Assembly (NCBI RefSeq): GCF_000421965.1
Contig: NZ_ATAY01000063.1
Location: 248,001 to 312,000 of the forward strand
DNA length: 64,000 nucleotides
Reading direction: 5' to 3'
Origin: Ruminiclostridium papyrosolvens C7
Lineage (GTDB): Bacteria; Bacillota; Clostridia; Acetivibrionales; DSM-1351
Shown here piece by piece: positions 59,747-64,000 of the stretch. The notes under the pieces are model-generated. The model was not told where the DNA came from and did not search any database. It saw only the letters and a program-made list of their open reading frames with translations. Position numbers and translations under genes: made by a program. The number at the start of each line of letters is the position of its first letter. The stretch's first letter is position 1.

Positions 59747-59793
59747 AAAAAACGCTCATTTAAGATACATTCAATCTTAAATGAGCGTTTTTT
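59747..59793. terminator. Strong bidirectional terminator
   Basis: A 20-bp perfect stem, AAAAAACGCTCATTTAAGAT (59747-59766) with its complement at 59774-59793, and a seven-base loop. T runs are present on both strands. It lies 38 bases beyond the sugar kinase stop and closes the polyol operon. Confidence 0.9.
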
Positions 59794-59831
59794 AGCTAAA
59801 CAACCCTGTTCAGCCTGAATTTTTTTACTGC

Positions 59832-60797
59832 TTACTTTCTGCTAATTTCTTCAAAAGCCGCTCTGACTTTAGCAAATTCCGGAATTGATGGTATTGCACC
59901 TTTTTTCTCGGTACTCATTGCAGCAGCTATATTTGCCATTAGCACAATTTCTGAAAGTCTTTCTTCTGAAATCCCATCAAAATTTGCACCGTTATTTAAA
60001 AATCCTAATATAAGGGTTCCCCAAAAAGTATCTCCTGCACCTGTTGTATCCACGACGTTAGCCGGATACTCCGGGAAAGAACCCATGTACTTATTTGTAG
60101 CATAAACACAGCCCTGAGGGCCCATTGTTATTGCTATAAAGTCTAGATCATATTTCAGGAGTTCTTTCAAACAATCCTCAGGCAATGTTTTTCCTGTAAC
60201 CATTTGTGCTTCCTCAAGAGACAGCTTTGCAATATTAGCATACTTTAGTCCTGATTTCATTGCTGATATTGCACTGTCAATATCCTCCCATAAAAGAGCT
60301 CTGTAATTTGGGTCAAAGGATATTATTTTTCCACATGACTTAGCATATTCAACAGCTTTTATTGTTGCGGTAAGTGAAGGCTCATGAGTCATTGATAACG
60401 TTCCAAAATGGAATACCTTACAATCCTTAATAAGTTCTAAATCAATTTCCTCTTCTGAAAGACATGTATCAGCACCATGATTTCTATAAAAACTGAAGCT
60501 TCTGTCCCCCTTATCATCTAAGGTAACAAACGCTAAGGTTGTATTATGATTTAGGTCTGAAACAAGATTTCGGCAATCTATTGAAAGCTCTAAAAGCTGT
60601 TTCCTTAAAAACTCTCCAAACACATCGTTTCCTACCTTGCCAATAAAAGCACACTTTACTCCAAATTTAGATAATACTGCCAATACATTGGCCGGAGCTC
60701 CTCCCGGATTCTGTTCAAAGCGTCTGACTGAATCATCGTTGGAACGAATCTGTGTAAAATCTATAAGAAGCTCCCCAAGAGCTACAACATCAATCAT
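59832..60797 (-). CDS. PfkB-family sugar kinase, fructokinase-like
   Basis: A 321-residue kinase. It starts VALGELLIDFTQ, has NPGGAPANVLAVLSKFG in the substrate-binding part, and the catalytic motif DTTGAGDTFWG with the base Asp. These features are nearest to fructokinases of the ribokinase family. It follows three alcohol dehydrogenase genes in one operon and probably phosphorylates the ketose they produce from a sugar alcohol. The start is ATG 60797 behind GGGTGA. Confidence 0.88.
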   Translation of the reverse strand: MIDVVALGELLIDFTQIRSNDDSVRRFEQNPGGAPANVLAVLSKFGVKCAFIGKVGNDVFGEFLRKQLLELSIDCRNLVSDLNHNTTLAFVTLDDKGDRSFSFYRNHGADTCLSEEEIDLELIKDCKVFHFGTLSMTHEPSLTATIKAVEYAKSCGKIISFDPNYRALLWEDIDSAISAMKSGLKYANIAKLSLEEAQMVTGKTLPEDCLKELLKYDLDFIAITMGPQGCVYATNKYMGSFPEYPANVVDTTGAGDTFWGTLILGFLNNGANFDGISEERLSEIVLMANIAAAMSTEKKGAIPSIPEFAKVRAAFEEISRK

Positions 60798-60831
60798 AAT
60801 TCACCCAACTTTCAATAATTATTATAATTAT

Positions 60832-61854
60832 TTAGAATATGTCGATTAAAATCTTCATAGCTAAATCTTTAGATTCTTCAATAAATTCATATGCCTTAAG
60901 ATAATCTTTAAATGCAAAATGGCGTGATATAAGTGGTGTTACTACAATTTTCTTATCAGCCATGAATCTTATAGCATCATCAAAATCTTCTCTTTTATAC
61001 ATAAGAGTACCCCGCAAAGTAAGCTCTCTGTCTTGTACAAGCCCAAGATCCACCCTTGGTATATCACCAAATACTCCCACCACCATTATAGTAGTACCTT
61101 TTCTGGCTATGGATACAGCCTGATCCATTGTAGGTTGAATACCGATACATTCAAATATTGCATCGGCACCATCTTTACCAAAATTCTTTAAAACTGCTTC
61201 CTTTAAATCTTCCTTTGCCGTATTAACACAGAAATCTATGCCACACTCTACAGCTTTTTGAATTCTAAAATCACTTAAATCAGTTATCATAACACTTTCT
61301 GCACCCATTGCTTTTGCAGATTGAGCTGTTAGATTTCCAATAGGACCTGCGCCAAATACCAATACTTTTTTGCCTTTTACATTTCCTAATCGCCTTACCG
61401 CATGAATACCAACAGCAACAGGCTCTATTAGTGCCCCGGAGTCAAGATCCAGCTCATCGGGTATGTGCACAAGCTTTGATTGGTCTACCTGGAAGTACTC
61501 CGCTGCCATACCCTCTGTTTGAAATCCCATTACCTTAAGGTTCTCACAAATATGATAATCTCCTTCTCTGCACATTGCACACTTACCACAGAATACTTGT
61601 GGCTGAACAGTTACTTTATCCCCCGGAGCAAAATCTACAACTCCAGCACCACACTTTTCGACGACTGCTGTTACTTCATGTCCTTGAACAACCGGATATG
61701 AGGTATATGGATGTTTTCCGTGATAAACATGCATATCTGAACCACACACACCTATTCTTGCCATTTTAACTAATACTTTATTATCTTCTACCAATGGAAC
61801 CTGAACGTCCTCAAATATAATTTTACCAGGTTTCGTCATTATTGCACGTAACAT
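60832..61854 (-). CDS. Zinc-dependent polyol/alcohol dehydrogenase
   Basis: A 340-residue medium-chain dehydrogenase. Catalytic zinc ligands are in VCGSDMHVYHG and GHEVTAVVE. The structural zinc site has four cysteines in CGKCAMCREGDYHIC. The NAD site is VFGAGPIGNLTAQSAKA. It resembles sorbitol/xylitol dehydrogenases. The middle gene of the three-dehydrogenase operon lies just upstream, and the kinase 34 bases downstream. The start is ATG 61854 behind GGAGG. Confidence 0.87.
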   Translation of the reverse strand: MLRAIMTKPGKIIFEDVQVPLVEDNKVLVKMARIGVCGSDMHVYHGKHPYTSYPVVQGHEVTAVVEKCGAGVVDFAPGDKVTVQPQVFCGKCAMCREGDYHICENLKVMGFQTEGMAAEYFQVDQSKLVHIPDELDLDSGALIEPVAVGIHAVRRLGNVKGKKVLVFGAGPIGNLTAQSAKAMGAESVMITDLSDFRIQKAVECGIDFCVNTAKEDLKEAVLKNFGKDGADAIFECIGIQPTMDQAVSIARKGTTIMVVGVFGDIPRVDLGLVQDRELTLRGTLMYKREDFDDAIRFMADKKIVVTPLISRHFAFKDYLKAYEFIEESKDLAMKILIDIF

Positions 61855-61872
61855 ATAATATCCTCCATTAGA

Positions 61873-62883
61873 TTATATTTCAATTCCATTAGGGTAAAAA
61901 ATAGTTTTAAGACCTGAATTGCCAGATACAATGTCCTCAAAAAGTTTCGGTGCATCATCCAATAAAAGCTTCTTGTCTACAAGATCCATCAAATTAATCT
62001 TACCGCTTTTTGCAAAGGCAACTGCTTTTCCAAAAGTTTTTTTCAGTGCAAAGCTTCCACAAATCTTTATTTCTCTCTTAAACACTTCATAAGGATTTAT
62101 TGTTATTGCACTATTGTCAGGACATACACCAAAGAAAAGTATTGTACCCGAGTCCTTTACATATTTTATTTCGCCCTCTATAACTCTTGGTACACCGGTA
62201 CAATCAATAACAACCTCAAAGGAATTAACCAATCCAAGCTTTTCAAATTCTTTTGATGTGTAGGTGTAGTCTGCTCCGAGTTTTTTTGCTAAAGCAAGCT
62301 TATCCTCAAAGAGATCAACAACAGTAACACTTGCGGCACCATTTATTGCAGCGAGCTGAGAATGCATAAGCCCTATTGGTCCTGCACCAAATATCAGCAC
62401 AGAGGCTCCTAATGGTATACCTGCCTTTTCCTGTCCATAAACCACACACGACAACGGTTCTACCATTGAGGCCTCAGTAAAGGTTAGTCCTGAAACATCA
62501 AATACACAACGCTCAGGTACAGTTAGATACTGGGCAAAGGCACCATGTCTTGTAACGCCCACGACTTCCATATCTGAGCAGAAGTTTTGACGATTTTCCT
62601 TACAGGCATCACATGACTCACAGAAAATGTTCGGATCTGCTGCAACACGCTGCCCAACCTTGAACTTAGTAACATTTTTTCCAACGCCTGCTACTATTCC
62701 AGAAAATTCATGGCCCGGAATTCTAGGATAGCTTCCAAAATATTCACCCTTATATATGTGAACGTCAGTACCACAAACACCTGCGGCCTTAACCTCAAGC
62801 AATATCTCATCATCCGCAGGAACAGGTATTTCAGCATCTCGTACTTTACCCAAATTGGGTTTTTCAATAAAAAAAGCTTTCAC
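61873..62883 (-). CDS. Zinc-dependent alcohol dehydrogenase, sorbitol-dehydrogenase-like
   Basis: A 336-residue medium-chain dehydrogenase, paralogous to its neighbour. Zinc ligands are in GVCGTDVHIYKGE and PGHEFSGIV; the structural zinc cysteines are in CESCDACKENRQNFC. The nucleotide site is IFGAGPIGLMHSQLAA. It has a GTG start at 62883, with AAAGGAGGG before it. Together with its two neighbours it points to oxidation of a sugar alcohol. Confidence 0.87.
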   Translation of the reverse strand: MKAFFIEKPNLGKVRDAEIPVPADDEILLEVKAAGVCGTDVHIYKGEYFGSYPRIPGHEFSGIVAGVGKNVTKFKVGQRVAADPNIFCESCDACKENRQNFCSDMEVVGVTRHGAFAQYLTVPERCVFDVSGLTFTEASMVEPLSCVVYGQEKAGIPLGASVLIFGAGPIGLMHSQLAAINGAASVTVVDLFEDKLALAKKLGADYTYTSKEFEKLGLVNSFEVVIDCTGVPRVIEGEIKYVKDSGTILFFGVCPDNSAITINPYEVFKREIKICGSFALKKTFGKAVAFAKSGKINLMDLVDKKLLLDDAPKLFEDIVSGNSGLKTIFYPNGIEI

Positions 62884-62900
62884 GATATAACCCTCCTTTT

Positions 62901-63980
62901 TTATTTAAAGGTAATTGCAACTTTAAAATCACCATATTTTCCAGAAGCGTATTCAAAGGCTGTTTCCCATTCTTCAATTGTAAAGGTCTTTGAAACAAGC
63001 CCATTTGTTTTTAAATTGCCATTTTTGATGTTTTCGATTACAAATGGGTAGCAATATGGGCTTAAGTGGGAGCCAAGTAAATCAAGCTCCTTTCTGTCAC
63101 CTATAATTGACCAGTCTACTATAGTTGGTTCTCCAAATACACTGAATTCTACAAAACGTCCTAATTTCCTTATCATGTTAAGCCCTTGGATAACGCTAGA
63201 TGGGTGTCCTGTGGCTTCAATATAAATATCACAGCCGTAACCTTCGGTCAGCTTCATAATTTCTTCCACCACATTAACCTTTGATGGGTTCCAAACTATA
63301 TCCGCACCAAATTCTTTTGCTTTTTCCAGACGCACATCAACCATATCAAGTACTATTAGTTTTTGAGGATTTTGCATTCTTGCATATGTGATCATACCAA
63401 GACCAAGAGTTCCTGCACCGGAGATAACTACAACATCATCATTGCGAATTTGTGCTCTGTCTACTGCATGTTTGGAACATCCATAAGGTTCAATTAACAG
63501 AGCAGCACTAAGAGGTATTTCTTCAGGTACTTTAGAAATCACGCAGGTTTTAGGGAATCTTACATATTCAGCCATACCTCCGTTGTTACCTTTTTGAAAT
63601 CCAAAAATTGCATGGGGCTGGCACATCCAATATCTACCCGTCTTGCAGAATTTGCACTCTCCGCATGGAACAATCTGATCTGCTATAATTCTATCTCCAA
63701 TATGAAAATCCTTTACATTTTCGCCTACTTCAACGACATGACCTAAAAATTCATGCCCCGGAATAAATGGTGGTTCTACCCATGCCGGTTGGTTATCATC
63801 ACCCCAATACATTGCTGCCCCATGTTGGCATTTCAGGTCACTTGCACAAACACCGCAGCCTTCTGTTTTGATGATGATATCATCCGGCCCACATTCCGGT
63901 GTAGGATAATTCGTTTCAAAACGGTAATCCCCTTTTCCATAGGCCACTAAAGCTTTCATTGTTTTTGGCACATTGCTCAT
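62901..63980 (-). CDS. Zinc-dependent dehydrogenase, erythritol/threitol-dehydrogenase-like
   Basis: A 359-residue medium-chain dehydrogenase. Zinc ligands are in GCGVCASDLKCQHG and PGHEFLGHVVEVG; the structural zinc cysteines are in CGECKFCKTGRYWMC. The nucleotide site is ISGAGTLGLGMITYAR. The segment CQHGAAMYWGDDNQPAWVEP is typical of the EltD-like erythritol/L-threitol dehydrogenases. The start is ATG 63980 behind AAGGAG. Genes upstream of this one are outside the window, so the operon may continue. Confidence 0.85.
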   Translation of the reverse strand: MSNVPKTMKALVAYGKGDYRFETNYPTPECGPDDIIIKTEGCGVCASDLKCQHGAAMYWGDDNQPAWVEPPFIPGHEFLGHVVEVGENVKDFHIGDRIIADQIVPCGECKFCKTGRYWMCQPHAIFGFQKGNNGGMAEYVRFPKTCVISKVPEEIPLSAALLIEPYGCSKHAVDRAQIRNDDVVVISGAGTLGLGMITYARMQNPQKLIVLDMVDVRLEKAKEFGADIVWNPSKVNVVEEIMKLTEGYGCDIYIEATGHPSSVIQGLNMIRKLGRFVEFSVFGEPTIVDWSIIGDRKELDLLGSHLSPYCYPFVIENIKNGNLKTNGLVSKTFTIEEWETAFEYASGKYGDFKVAITFK

Positions 63981-64000
63981 AGCGCTTCTCCTTTCCATTT

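Noticed and set aside
59561-59818. 85-residue plus-strand reading frame between the antiporter and the kinase
   Set aside because: No convincing ribosome site, and its end runs through the 20-bp terminator hairpin at 59747-59793; most likely chance.
1-64000. CRISPR arrays, insertion sequences, phage or plasmid genes, rRNA
   Set aside because: No regularly spaced repeats, transposase or integrase motifs, or rRNA segments were recognised on either strand.

Overview
The window looks like chromosomal DNA of a mesophilic, cellulolytic, strictly anaerobic Clostridium of the Ruminiclostridium (C. cellulolyticum/papyrosolvens) type. The support is AT-rich DNA with GGAGG-type ribosome sites, a secreted protein with a type I dockerin whose recognition positions read Ala-Leu and Ala-Val, a GH43 glycosidase, clostridial-style kdp genes, and a biosynthetic cluster led by a LoaP-type antiterminator.

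Layout. 1-1.7 kb: end of an M23 peptidase gene, a membrane-anchored polysaccharide deacetylase and a PQ-loop (SemiSWEET-like) protein. 1.8-2.1 kb: a small decayed gene. 2.2-4.8 kb: an SsuABC/ThiXYZ-like importer. 4.9-13.5 kb (minus): the potassium system, with kdpDE transcribed first, then a terminator, then a short membrane peptide, kdpF, kdpA, kdpB, an extra membrane protein and kdpC. 13.9-14.9 kb: a CBS-pair protein and a receiver-only KdpE-like protein. 15.0-17.6 kb (minus): metNIQ, divergent from an Rrf2 regulator. 18.3-22.2 kb (minus): larE, topB and a HAD phosphatase.

The exceptional region is 22.5-50.3 kb, one minus-strand run of 23 genes starting with loaP. In transcription order: loaP, GT2, PIG-L deacetylase, acyl carrier protein, two ABC-2 permeases, a SPASM-like radical SAM enzyme, two GT9 proteins (one three-part), the ABC ATPase, two B12-binding radical SAM enzymes, a UbiU/UbiV-like pair, a third B12 radical SAM enzyme, a NodU-type carbamoyltransferase, two more B12 radical SAM enzymes, a DUF362-ferredoxin protein, an unknown, a second UbiV/UbiU-like pair, and an adenylate-forming ligase. 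Upstream are manC and two proteins of a possibly BtrH-like family, one decayed. I read this as an undescribed anaerobic pathway for an acylated, glycosylated, carbamoylated product, in which oxygen-independent U32-type hydroxylases and cobalamin radical SAM enzymes do the tailoring that aerobes do with P450s and methyltransferases. The product is unknown.

53.6-64 kb is ordinary catabolism: a GH43 gene with a divergent AraC regulator, a dockerin protein with two DUF3237-like modules, a CPA1 antiporter, and an operon of three zinc alcohol dehydrogenases plus a PfkB sugar kinase, probably for a polyol or sugar.

Regulatory signals seen include a pair of direct repeats with 11-bp spacing in front of both kdpDE and the kdp structural operon, an inverted repeat between metN and the Rrf2 gene, sigma-A-type promoters, strong hairpin terminators, and a leader ahead of loaP with three mutually complementary arms. 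No tRNA, rRNA, CRISPR array or insertion sequence was seen.
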